7,039 nt of DNA from Zoogloeaceae bacterium (GTDB taxonomy: Bacteria > Pseudomonadota > Gammaproteobacteria > Burkholderiales > Rhodocyclaceae), in contig JAITDH010000236.1 in assembly GCA_031282665.1 (NCBI GenBank), forward strand, positions 1 to 7,039, written 5' to 3'. The notes under the pieces were generated by a model. It saw nothing but the letters and a program-made list of their open reading frames with translations, ran no database searches and was not told where the DNA came from. The first letter of the stretch is position 1. The number at the start of each line of letters is the position of its first letter. A program made the position numbers and the translations under genes. Positions 1 through 6,434 of the stretch are shown here, in pieces.

Positions 1-192
1 CATCGCCCCGCGCGCCGCCTTGTCCATATCCGCCATCATGACTTGCAGGGACTGGCGGGTCAGTTCCAGGTCGCGCTCCACATACCGATGCAAGAGCCAG
101 CAAAACCCGAAGAATATGGCCAACAACGCAAGCACATTCCAGCCCAGGGCCAGATAGGGGCGATGACGATAGGAGGCGAGGATGGTTTGCAC
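1..192 (-). CDS. Unidentified single-pass membrane protein, N-terminal part (runs off the left edge)
   Basis: Function is not recognised; only the first 64 codons are in the window and the C-terminus lies beyond position 1. Reading from a GTG at 192-190, the protein has a short basic N-terminus (QTILASYRHRPYLALG) and one strong hydrophobic segment at about residues 16-36 (NVLALLAIFFGFCWLL). A charged, probably helical stretch follows (HRYVERDLELTRQSLQVM). This topology, one membrane anchor followed by a helical linker, is common at the N-terminus of sensor kinases, diguanylate cyclases and similar signalling proteins, but nothing here proves it. The frame is closed upstream by TAA at 225-223 and GTG is the only standard start before the membrane helix. 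No purine-rich ribosome site precedes it, so the start is uncertain. The gene lies on the same strand as yaaA and downstream of it, separated by a dispersed repeat. Confidence 0.6.
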   Translation of the reverse strand, partial: MQTILASYRHRPYLALGWNVLALLAIFFGFCWLLHRYVERDLELTRQSLQVMMADMDKAARGAM

Positions 193-236
193 GGTGAGAG
201 AAGGTGAGGAAATGCCGTTATTTTACGCGCCAACTG

Positions 237-390
237 GTAGGTTGGATGAGCGCAGCGTAATCCGACACTCGTACACCCGATGCGTAGCATCGCAAATCAG
301 GACAGCATCGCAAATCAAGAATAGCGGCGCAAGCGCCGGTGATGAACGAATGTCGGATTACGCCTTCGGCTCATCCAACCTACGAAACCA
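237..390 (+). repeat. MITE-like dispersed palindromic repeat, copy 1
   Basis: A non-coding element of about 147 bp (core 237-383) bounded by terminal inverted repeats at 237-267 and 351-383. Both read GTAGGTTGGATGAGC at the outside and GTAATCCGACA at the inside; they differ only in the few bases between. Each terminal repeat is itself partly palindromic (GGAT...ATCC). Inside are two short hairpins, GATGC-GTA-GCATC (279-291) and GGCGC-AA-GCGCC (326-337). The right end continues with GAAACCA to 390, a sequence also found at both ends of copy 2. The left end lacks it. No transposase is encoded. The right end overlaps the last codons and stop of yaaA. A second copy lies in the same orientation at 6818-6980. 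Family name unknown to me; I infer a non-autonomous element mobilised in trans or a REP/BIME-type repeat. Confidence 0.85.
286..321 (+). repeat. 18-bp internal tandem duplication in repeat copy 1
   Basis: The unit AGCATCGCAAATCAGGAC (286-303) is followed directly by AGCATCGCAAATCAAGAA (304-321), with the first 14 bases identical. Copy 2 of the element has this unit only once, so the duplication is specific to copy 1 and explains most of the length difference (147 versus 131 bp cores). Confidence 0.85.
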
Positions 391-1168
391 CTTCCTTGCG
401 GGCGAAAACCCAAATATTTTCCTCGCTTTGCGCCGGATCGTAGGCGTAGCCTTCCTGGTCGAAGGCGCGCAGATCTTCCGGCTGCGTGAGGCGGTTCTGG
501 ATGGCGTAGCGCGCCATCAGGCCGCGGGCGCGTTTGGCGTAGAAACTGATGACCTTGCAATGGCCGTTTTTCCAGTCCTTGAAAACCGGCTGGATGACGG
601 GGACGGTCAGTCCCTTGCCGCGCACCGCCTGGAAATATTCTTCCGAAGCCAGGTTGATGAGCACGGGATCGGAATCTCCGGCAGCCTTCCGCGTGGCTTC
701 GCTGGCCGCCTTGCCCAGGCGGTCTCCCCACCAGGCGTAGAGATCCTTGCCCCGGCTGTTGGATAGTTTGGTGCCCATTTCCAGCCGGTAGGGCTGGATC
801 AGGTCGAGCGGACGCAGGAGGCCGTACAGGCCGGAAAGCACGCCCAGGCGGGTTTGCGCCCAGTCGAGATCGGCGGCGGAAAGGCTTTGCGCATCCAGCC
901 CTTCATATACGTCGCCGGCAAAGGCCAGCACCGCCTGTTTCGCGTTCGCCGGGGTGAAGGGCCGCGTCCATTCGGCGCAACGGGTGACGCCGAGCGTGGC
1001 GAGCCGGTCGCTGATGCCCATCAGGCTGGCGATTTCGGCCGGGGAAAACTGGCGCAGCCGGGCAATGAGCGCCGCGGATTCATCCAGCCAGGCGCACTGG
1101 CTGTATGCCCCGACATGCGGCGGCGTGTCGAAATCCAGCCTCTTGGCGGGGGAAAGCAGCATGAACAT
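380..1168 (-). CDS. yaaA: Peroxide stress protein YaaA (DUF328/UPF0246 family)
   Basis: A 262-residue cytoplasmic protein, close to the length of E. coli YaaA (about 258). In E. coli YaaA is induced by hydrogen peroxide and lowers free intracellular iron, which limits Fenton damage; its biochemical mechanism is not settled. Family signatures visible here are the N-terminal LLSPAKRLDF, FAGDVYEGLDA, LSGLYGLLRPLDLIQPYRLEMG with SRGKDLYAWWGD close behind, LINLASEEYF, and KVISFYAKRARGLMARY near the C-terminus. I chose the ATG at 1168 because the family N-terminus then aligns without a gap (MFMLLSPAK against MLILISPAK); ATG 1162 is an alternative. The start lies only 5 nt after the typA stop, with no clear ribosome site, which suggests co-transcription and perhaps translational coupling. 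The final codons (VVS and TAG at 382-380) lie inside the end of a dispersed repeat. Membership of the family is certain on sequence; function in this organism is inferred. Confidence 0.96.
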   Translation of the reverse strand: MFMLLSPAKRLDFDTPPHVGAYSQCAWLDESAALIARLRQFSPAEIASLMGISDRLATLGVTRCAEWTRPFTPANAKQAVLAFAGDVYEGLDAQSLSAADLDWAQTRLGVLSGLYGLLRPLDLIQPYRLEMGTKLSNSRGKDLYAWWGDRLGKAASEATRKAAGDSDPVLINLASEEYFQAVRGKGLTVPVIQPVFKDWKNGHCKVISFYAKRARGLMARYAIQNRLTQPEDLRAFDQEGYAYDPAQSEENIWVFARKEVVS

Positions 1169-1173
1169 GGCGG

Positions 1174-3018
1174 TCAGGCGTTTTCCCGCAACGACCGCTT
1201 TCTTTCGATTTCGCCCAGATACCGGTTTCTCAGGCGGATCGTCTTCGGGGTGATTTCCACCAGTTCGTCGTCGGCGATGAATTCGATCGCCGATTCCAGC
1301 GTCAGCGCCACGGGCGGCACGAGGCGCACGGCCTCGTCGGTGCCGGAGGCGCGGACGTTGGTCAGTTGCTTGCCTTTCACGGGATTCACCACCAGGTCGT
1401 TGTCGCGGCTGTGGATGCCGATGATCATGCCCTCGTAGAGCCTTTCCCCCGGATTGACGAACATGCGGCCGCGATCCTGCAATTTCCACAGGGCGTAGGC
1501 AACCGCTTCGCCATTTTCCTGCGAGATGAGGACGCCGTTGCGCCGCCCGGCGACGCCGCCGTCCTTGACCGGCGCGTATTCGTCGAAGACGTGGCTCATC
1601 AGGCCGGTGCCGCGGGTGAGGTTCATGAATTCGCCCTGGAAGCCGATCAGGCCGCGCGCCGGAATCCGGTATTCGATGCGCACCCGGCCGCGCCCGTCCG
1701 GGGTCATGTCCAGCATGTCGCCCTTGCGCTGCCCGAGCGATTCCATGACGCCGCCCTGGTGCTGCTCTTCCACGTCCACGGTGAGCATTTCATAGGGTTC
1801 GCACTCGATGCCGTCGATCGTCCGCTTGACCACGCGCGGACGCCCCACCGCCAGTTCATAGCCCTCGCGGCGCATGTTTTCGAGGAGGATGGAAAGATGC
1901 AGTTCGCCGCGCCCGCAGACGTCGAACACATCGCCGTTGGGTGTGTCGTCCACGCGCAGCGCCATGTCGGTGAGGAGTTCCCGGTGCAGGCGGTCGCGGA
2001 TCTGGCGGCTGGTGACGAACTTGCCTTCCGTGCCGGCGAGCGGACTCGTGTTCACCATGAACTGCATGGAGAGCGTCGGTTCGTCGATCTTCAGGAGCGG
2101 CAGGGTTTCCGGGCGCTCCGGGTCGGTGAGCGTGCAGCCGAGGGCGAGATCCTCGATGCCCGTCACCTGCACGATGTCGCCCGCCTGGCCTTCGTCGAGC
2201 TCCACCTTGTTCAGCCCCTTGAAGCCGAATACCTGCCCGATCCTCGCCTTGAACGGCGTGCGGTCGTGCCGGGCGGCTTCTTCCTCGGTGCCGAACATCA
2301 CCATGACCTGCTGCCCGGTTTTCACCCGGCCGCGCTTGATGCGCCCGATGCCGATGCGGCCGACATAGGAACTGTAGTCGAGGGCGGAAATCTGGAATTG
2401 CAGCGGCGCGTCCAGATCGCCTTCCGGCGCGGGCACGTGGGAGAGGATGGTTTCGAAGAGCGGCCGCATGTTCTCGCGCGGCGCGGCAAGTTCCAGCGCC
2501 GCCCAGCCGTTCAGGCCGGAAGCGTAGATGATGGGGAAATCCAGTTGCGCGTCGCTGGCGCCCAGCTTGTCGAACAGATCGAAGGTGAGGTTGATGGCGT
2601 TGTCCGGGTTGGCGCCGTCGCGGTCGACCTTGTTGACCACCACGATCGGGCAGAGCCCCAGGCCGAGCGCCTTCTTGGTGACGAAACGGGTCTGCGGCAT
2701 CGGCCCTTCGACGGCATCGACCAGGAGCAGGACGCCATCGACCATGCCCAGCACCCGCTCGACCTCGCCGCCGAAATCCGCGTGTCCGGGCGTATCGACG
2801 ATGTTGATGTGGATGCCCTCGTATTCGACGGAGGTGTTCTTGGCGAGGATGGTGATGCCGCGCTCTTTTTCGAGATCGTTGGAATCCATCACCCGGTCGG
2901 CCACCTGCTGATGCGCGGCGAAGGTGCCGGATTGGCGCAGAAGCTGGTCGACCAGGGTGGTCTTGCCATGGTCGACGTGGGCGATGATGGCGATGTTGCG
3001 GATGGGGCGAAGGGACAT
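1174..3018 (-). CDS. typA: Translational GTPase TypA/BipA
   Basis: A 614-residue ribosome-binding GTPase of the EF-G/LepA superfamily; typical family length is about 605. In other bacteria TypA/BipA binds the 70S ribosome and assists 50S subunit assembly and growth under cold or other stress. The G-domain motifs are all intact: AHVDHGKTT (13-21), ERGITI (52-57), DTPGH (75-79) and NKVD (129-132). A beta-barrel domain follows (about 200-290), then EF-G-like domains III and V. The BipA-specific C-terminal part includes [25 protein letters not shown] and [17 protein letters not shown] chose ATG 3018 ([18 protein letters not shown]) because it matches the family N-terminus. The frame is open up to ATG 3081, but that would add 21 atypical residues and pass through the promoter candidate. 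No clear Shine-Dalgarno precedes 3018. yaaA follows 5 nt after the stop. Confidence 0.98.
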   Translation of the reverse strand: MSLRPIRNIAIIAHVDHGKTTLVDQLLRQSGTFAAHQQVADRVMDSNDLEKERGITILAKNTSVEYEGIHINIVDTPGHADFGGEVERVLGMVDGVLLLVDAVEGPMPQTRFVTKKALGLGLCPIVVVNKVDRDGANPDNAINLTFDLFDKLGASDAQLDFPIIYASGLNGWAALELAAPRENMRPLFETILSHVPAPEGDLDAPLQFQISALDYSSYVGRIGIGRIKRGRVKTGQQVMVMFGTEEEAARHDRTPFKARIGQVFGFKGLNKVELDEGQAGDIVQVTGIEDLALGCTLTDPERPETLPLLKIDEPTLSMQFMVNTSPLAGTEGKFVTSRQIRDRLHRELLTDMALRVDDTPNGDVFDVCGRGELHLSILLENMRREGYELAVGRPRVVKRTIDGIECEPYEMLTVDVEEQHQGGVMESLGQRKGDMLDMTPDGRGRVRIEYRIPARGLIGFQGEFMNLTRGTGLMSHVFDEYAPVKDGGVAGRRNGVLISQENGEAVAYALWKLQDRGRMFVNPGERLYEGMIIGIHSRDNDLVVNPVKGKQLTNVRASGTDEAVRLVPPVALTLESAIEFIADDELVEITPKTIRLRNRYLGEIERKRSLRENA

Positions 3019-3046
3019 GATGTTCGGGGAAAATAAAAAGCGAAAG

Positions 3047-3052
3047 ATTCTA
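3047..3052 (-). promoter_or_regulatory. Candidate -10 box of the typA-yaaA promoter
   Basis: TAGAAT on the minus strand, one mismatch from the sigma-70 consensus TATAAT, lies 28 bases upstream of the typA ATG and would give a leader of roughly 20 nt. The leader region is AT-rich (TTTTTATTTTCC). No good TTGACA-like -35 box is visible at 16-18 nt spacing, so the call rests on the -10 box and position only. Confidence 0.35.
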
Positions 3053-3119
3053 ACATGCCGGATGATGGAATTCTGGTACATTCATCTCTTCGGACGCAAT
3101 TCGAAGGAGAGGAACCGAA

Positions 3120-3217
3120 CGAAGCGCGACCGCTTGCCGTTCCCTCGCCCCCAATACTTTGGGGGCGAGGGTGCCCCGGCAGGGGCGGGAGAGGGAACGG
3201 CAAGCGGCGGCGCTTCG
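3120..3217. repeat. Palindromic MITE-like element with 27-bp terminal inverted repeats
   Basis: The outer arms 3120-3146 and 3191-3217 are inverted copies with two mismatches. The inner 17 bases are perfect (CCGCTTGCCGTTCCCTC at 3130-3146 against its reverse complement at 3191-3207). Inside is a perfect 13-bp hairpin, CCCTCGCCCCCAA-TACT-TTGGGGGCGAGGG (3142-3171), and a 5-bp hairpin GCCCC-GGCA-GGGGC (3173-3186). The long-arm and local-hairpin pairings share bases 3142-3146 and therefore compete. The sequence is unrelated to the repeats at 237 and 6818. It lies between the divergent typA and DUF2339 genes. Both strands stay open through it, but the predicted peptides are low-complexity and no homologue starts there. 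Confidence 0.85.
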
Positions 3218-3307
3218 CCTGGGAAGGTTTTTCTCCCGCCTTGAATCGTCCCCCATCCTTTCCACATGGCACCCTTTGCCGAAAGACAAAGGTCACAGGT
3301 TCAGAGC

Positions 3308-3312
3308 AGGAG
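3308..3312 (+). promoter_or_regulatory. Ribosome binding site of the DUF2339 gene
   Basis: AGGAG lies 3 nt before ATG 3316. The spacing is short, but this is the only strong ribosome site near a start in this frame. It supports 3316 over the frame-opening ATG at 3055, which would translate the whole palindromic element. Confidence 0.6.
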
Positions 3313-3315
3313 CGT

Positions 3316-5856
3316 ATGGACGAGATTTCTATCATCATCATTCTTGGCGCCATTTTTCTCTGGCTTTTCATCTTGCCCATCGTGCTTCTCGTGAAAACGA
3401 GCCGACTGAAGGCGGATGCCCAGGCGCTGAAAAAAGAACTGACGGTGCTGACCGTGCGGACGATGCGGCTCGAGAAAGCGCTGCAAAAATCACCCGATGC
3501 GCTGAATATGGCAAGCGCCGCGGCGGCGGCGGACGAAACGCGGGATACGCCGCGCGTCAGCCCCGCACAAACAGCCCAGCCGGCAACCCCGCGCCACGAA
3601 ACCCCGGCGCAACCGGCAAGGATAGTGGGAGAAAAATCACTCGCCATCGACATATCCATCCCGCCCGCTTCCGAAACATCGGCCGAACCTCCCTCGGTCG
3701 CGCCCAATCCACCCAGATCTGAACCCAAACCCGAACCCGCTCCTACCCCTGAACCCGTCTCCCCGGCGGCAGAGCAAACCTCCAGGCCGTCCCAACCGTC
3801 CCGGCCATCCAGGCCATCCCAACCGTCCCAACCATCCCGGCCCCAACCGCCCCGGCCATCCCAGCCTCGAACACATCGGCCACCGCCCCCGCCGCCTCAA
3901 CCCGTCTGGCTGGAGCAGGCCAAGGCCTGGCTCCTGGGCGGCAATACCGTCCTGCGCGTCGGCGTGACCCTGCTCTTCATCGGGCTGGCCTTCCTGTTGC
4001 GTTACGCTTCCGAGCAATTCGTCGTGCCGGTGGAAGTCCGCTACATCGGCGTCGCCCTGACCGCCCTGGTGCTTCTCGTCCTGGGCTGGCGGCTGCGGCG
4101 GAAGAAACCGGCCTATGGCCTGATCTTGCAGGGCACGGGGATCGCCGTCCTCTACCTGACCACCTTCGCCGCCCTGCGCCTGCATCCGCTCTTGTCTTCC
4201 AGCGAAGCGTTCACCATCCTGGTGTCGGTCACCCTGTGCTCGGTCATCCTGGCGGTGGCGCAAAACGCCCTGGGCCTCGCGCTCGTCTCGGTGCTGGGCG
4301 GCTTTGCCGCGCCTATCCTGACCTCCACCGGCAGCGGCAACCATGTGGCCCTGTTCAGCTATTTCGCCCTCCTGAATGCCGGCATCGTCCTGATCGCCTG
4401 GTTCAAGGCCTGGCGGATATTGAACCTGGCGGGCTTCATCGGCACCTTCGGCATCGGTTTCGCGTGGGGGACGCGTTCCTACACGCCGCAATTCTTCGAC
4501 AGCACGGAAGCCTTCCTGATCCTCTTCTTCCTGATGTACGTCAGCATCAGCCTTCTATTTACCCGGCGGCGGCTCCTGGAAGCGGAAAACGCGCCGGAAA
4601 ACGCGTCGGGAAACGAGGCAAGCGGGCGCGAACAATGGCTGCGCTGGTCGACCAGGAAAACGGATTACCTCGACGGCAGCATGATCTTCGGCCCGCCCAT
4701 TCTCGGCTTCGGCCTGCAATGCGCGCTGATCCAGCACATCGAATTCGGCATGGCCTTCTCCGCCCTGCTCCTGGGGCTTTTCTATCTCATCCTGGCGTTC
4801 CTTCTCCGCCAGACGAAGGTCATCCTGCTGACGGAAATCTGCCTGGCATTGTGCGTGATCTTCGGCTCCCTGGCGGTTCCCCTCGCGTTGGATGCGCAAT
4901 GGACTTCCGCGGCCTGGGCGGTGGAAGGCGCGGGGCTTTACTGGCTGGGCCTGCGCCGCTCGAGGCCCCTGACGCGCGCCTTCGCGCTTCTCCTGATGCT
5001 GGCCTCGTCGCTGACCTATCTCTCCCAGATGGAACGAGGCGACGACACCCTTCTTTCCGGCTCCGTGCTCGGCGCCTTCCTGCTCGGCGCGGCCCTGCTG
5101 TTCGCCTGGCGCTCCTTGCGCCGGACGCCGCAAGCCTGGCGTTCCGACAGTGAGGCGGCGCAGTGCCAGCCGATCCTCGCCGTGAGCGGCCTGTGCTTTC
5201 TCTACCTGATCGCCCCCTTGAGTTTCGACGCCTACCTGACCGCGGCAAGCTGGGCGCTGGCGGGCTTGCTCACGCTTTTCATCGGCTTGCGGCTGGGCGC
5301 GCGCGCTTTCCTGTCGTGCGCGCTGTGGGTGCAATTGCTCGGCGGCCTCGTCTTCCTGCAGGACATCTCCTTCGGCTCGGGGGGCAACGTGTTCCATTCC
5401 GGCTGGTACGGCCTTCTCTGCGCCTCCTTCCTGGGCCTCACCCTGGTCGCCAGCGCGCTCCTCGCGCAACGCAACCTGTGGGTGCAAGGGCAGCCGGAAT
5501 TGTCGAAGGGATTCGGTCTGGCGCTCCTGGCGGGACTCGTCTTCCTCAATCTGGCGGCGCTCTTCGTGCTGGACTGGACCCGCGCCGGCGCGGCCTGGGC
5601 GATCAGCGGCCTCGTGATCTTCTCGCTGGGATACGCGCTGCGCCTGCGCCCGGCGTTCTATTTCGGCCTTTGCCTGGAAGCGGCGGGAGGCATGGCCTTT
5701 CTTCTCGACAGGCACCGCTATTTTGCCTTTGCGCCAGAAACGACGCCGTTCCTGCACACCGATTTCTGGGTGCCCGCCACCCTGTCGCTGGCGGCCCTGG
5801 TCTGCGCCTGGCGCTTGCATCGCGCCGCCCGCCAGGGTGGTTCGATAGAAGATTGA
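3316..5856 (+). CDS. DUF2339 family polytopic membrane protein
   Basis: An 846-residue inner-membrane protein of the DUF2339 family (COG5373), whose function is unknown. The N-terminus (MDEISIIIILGAIFLWLFILPIVLLV) is one membrane segment, residues 4-26. A charged helical stretch at about 27-62 (LKADAQALKKELTVLTVRTMRLEKAL) has coiled-coil character. Residues 65-196 form a low-complexity Pro/Ala/Ser linker ending in (R/Q)PS triplets and a run of six prolines. The family core starts at about 198 with WLEQAKAWLLGGNTVLRVGVTLLFIGLAFLLRYASE, a DUF2339 hallmark. It continues to the end as many hydrophobic helices joined by short basic loops, with a hydrophilic loop near 417-450. The start rests on AGGAG at 3308 and a natural membrane N-terminus. 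In many proteobacteria a DUF3999 gene follows; here two small membrane genes follow instead. A transport or envelope role would be guesswork. Confidence 0.93.
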   Translation: MDEISIIIILGAIFLWLFILPIVLLVKTSRLKADAQALKKELTVLTVRTMRLEKALQKSPDALNMASAAAAADETRDTPRVSPAQTAQPATPRHETPAQPARIVGEKSLAIDISIPPASETSAEPPSVAPNPPRSEPKPEPAPTPEPVSPAAEQTSRPSQPSRPSRPSQPSQPSRPQPPRPSQPRTHRPPPPPPQPVWLEQAKAWLLGGNTVLRVGVTLLFIGLAFLLRYASEQFVVPVEVRYIGVALTALVLLVLGWRLRRKKPAYGLILQGTGIAVLYLTTFAALRLHPLLSSSEAFTILVSVTLCSVILAVAQNALGLALVSVLGGFAAPILTSTGSGNHVALFSYFALLNAGIVLIAWFKAWRILNLAGFIGTFGIGFAWGTRSYTPQFFDSTEAFLILFFLMYVSISLLFTRRRLLEAENAPENASGNEASGREQWLRWSTRKTDYLDGSMIFGPPILGFGLQCALIQHIEFGMAFSALLLGLFYLILAFLLRQTKVILLTEICLALCVIFGSLAVPLALDAQWTSAAWAVEGAGLYWLGLRRSRPLTRAFALLLMLASSLTYLSQMERGDDTLLSGSVLGAFLLGAALLFAWRSLRRTPQAWRSDSEAAQCQPILAVSGLCFLYLIAPLSFDAYLTAASWALAGLLTLFIGLRLGARAFLSCALWVQLLGGLVFLQDISFGSGGNVFHSGWYGLLCASFLGLTLVASALLAQRNLWVQGQPELSKGFGLALLAGLVFLNLAALFVLDWTRAGAAWAISGLVIFSLGYALRLRPAFYFGLCLEAAGGMAFLLDRHRYFAFAPETTPFLHTDFWVPATLSLAALVCAWRLHRAARQGGSIED
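3784..3843 (+). repeat. Tandem 9-bp coding repeat, (R/Q)PS tripeptides in the DUF2339 linker
   Basis: Residues 157-176 read RPS QPS RPS RPS QPS QPS RP. They are encoded by near-identical 9-bp units of the forms CCGTCCCAA, CCGTCCCGG, CCATCCAGG and CCATCCCAA. The array continues in degenerate form to about residue 185. As a perfect-frame repeat it can change length by multiples of three codons without breaking the gene. Confidence 0.85.
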
Positions 5857-5870
5857 GCAATGATGCGCCT

Positions 5871-5949
5871 CGAAACCACGGCCTCTTCGCTCTTTGAAAA
5901 ATCAAGAGACTCCAGCGCGGCACGACAAAGAGAGGCCACCCTCGTTTCG
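5871..5949. other. Imperfect inverted repeat after the DUF2339 gene
   Basis: GGCCT-CTTCG-CTCTTTG (5880-5896) pairs with CAAAGAGAGGCC (5926-5937) as 12 base pairs with a 5-nt bulge. Outside it, CGAAAC (5871-5876) pairs with GTTTCG (5944-5949). The loop (5897-5925) contains TGAAAAATCAAGAG. There is no T-tract after the right arm, so it is not a standard intrinsic terminator. It lies just after the DUF2339 stop and occupies most of the 127-bp gap before the next open frame. It could be an RNA processing or stabilising stem, or a decayed repeat. Confidence 0.45.
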
Positions 5950-5983
5950 TTCAGCCAAGCCCGTCTCCTACCCGCCTTGATTC

Positions 5984-6433
5984 ATGCGGGAAAGGATGCT
6001 TCCTTTGTTTCCTTCGCCGAATCGATATATGAGGCGTCAATGGCTTTGGATGATGCTGGTTCCGTATTCGAACTTGCTTTCCAAACGCTTTGCAGGGCTG
6101 GCGATGCAGCGTAAGAAATCCTTCCGGAAAATCCTGTGGTTTTTCCTGATGTTGCCATTCGAGTTGCTGGAATTCAGCTTCATGTTCATCCCGGTAGGCA
6201 TTTTCTTTCTCTTGACCATTTATGTCATGATGCGCCTGCCGGAATATGGCGGCTTGGGAATCGCGGGCATGATTGCCTATGTCGTCATGGTTCCATTTCT
6301 TCTGTTTTATGCCTGCAAGCGGTATGACCGCATTTGGGCAATGCTCAAATTTCGTGTTTTGAGATGGGTTGGAAGGCGCGAGAAGAAGTGGAATATTTCA
6401 CGAAACGACGGCAAACATCGAGAGGTTTTTTGA
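5984..6433 (+). CDS. Small unidentified membrane protein
   Basis: I do not recognise this protein. The full open frame gives 149 residues. The clearest part starts at MQRKKSFRKILWF: a basic N-terminus, then two or three hydrophobic segments (ILWFFLMLPFELLEFSFMFIPVGIFFLLTIYVMM and LGIAGMIAYVVMVPFLLFYA), and a strongly basic tail (KRYDRIWAMLKFRVLRWVGRREKKW). That pattern fits an inner-membrane protein with both termini in the cytoplasm. The start is unsettled. ATG 5984 opens the frame. ATG 6104 has the best ribosome site (AGGG, 6 nt before) and yields 109 residues. ATG 5996 and 6029 also lie in frame. The gene is more AT-rich than the DUF2339 gene before it. Its stop TGA at 6433 is one base from the next start, so the two small genes are probably co-transcribed. 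Function cannot be assigned. Confidence 0.6.
   Translation: MRERMLPLFPSPNRYMRRQWLWMMLVPYSNLLSKRFAGLAMQRKKSFRKILWFFLMLPFELLEFSFMFIPVGIFFLLTIYVMMRLPEYGGLGIAGMIAYVVMVPFLLFYACKRYDRIWAMLKFRVLRWVGRREKKWNISRNDGKHREVF
6420..6425 (+). promoter_or_regulatory. Ribosome binding site deciding the GTG start of the last membrane gene
   Basis: GAGAGG lies inside the last codons of the preceding gene, 9 nt before GTG 6435. ATG 6447 in the same frame has only GAAAGA directly adjacent to it, which is too close to act as a normal site, so GTG 6435 is preferred. Confidence 0.5.
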
Positions 6434-6434
6434 A

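Noticed and set aside
60..290. A 76-residue minus-strand open frame across the left gene and repeat copy 1
   Set aside because: It begins inside the dispersed repeat and is out of frame with the convincing membrane-protein start at 192.
237..390. A CRISPR array or attachment site at the repeats
   Set aside because: Only two copies 6.4 kb apart, each an inverted-repeat element without spacers, integrase gene or tRNA nearby.
1366..3036. A 556-residue plus-strand open frame opposite typA
   Set aside because: typA is a full, conserved family match on the other strand. The antisense frame is open only because third positions are G/C-rich, and its product is rich in H, A, D, R and V with no recognisable domain.
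3273..3292. Small hairpin CCTTTG-N8-CAAAGG upstream of the DUF2339 ribosome site
   Set aside because: Only six base pairs with an eight-base loop; no further sign of a regulatory RNA or operator.
3055..3315. An N-terminal extension of the DUF2339 protein from ATG 3055
   Set aside because: It would translate the whole palindromic element into low-complexity Gly/Arg/Pro sequence, whereas ATG 3316 has AGGAG and begins a natural membrane N-terminus.
4555..5820. A 421-residue minus-strand open frame opposite the DUF2339 gene
   Set aside because: Very Gln/Arg/Glu/Ala-rich composition typical of the reverse of a Leu/Ala/Phe-rich membrane gene; no domain and no ribosome site.
5860..6114. An 84-residue open frame directly after the DUF2339 stop
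   Set aside because: No ribosome site, no hydrophobic or domain signal, and it overlaps the better-supported small membrane gene in another frame.
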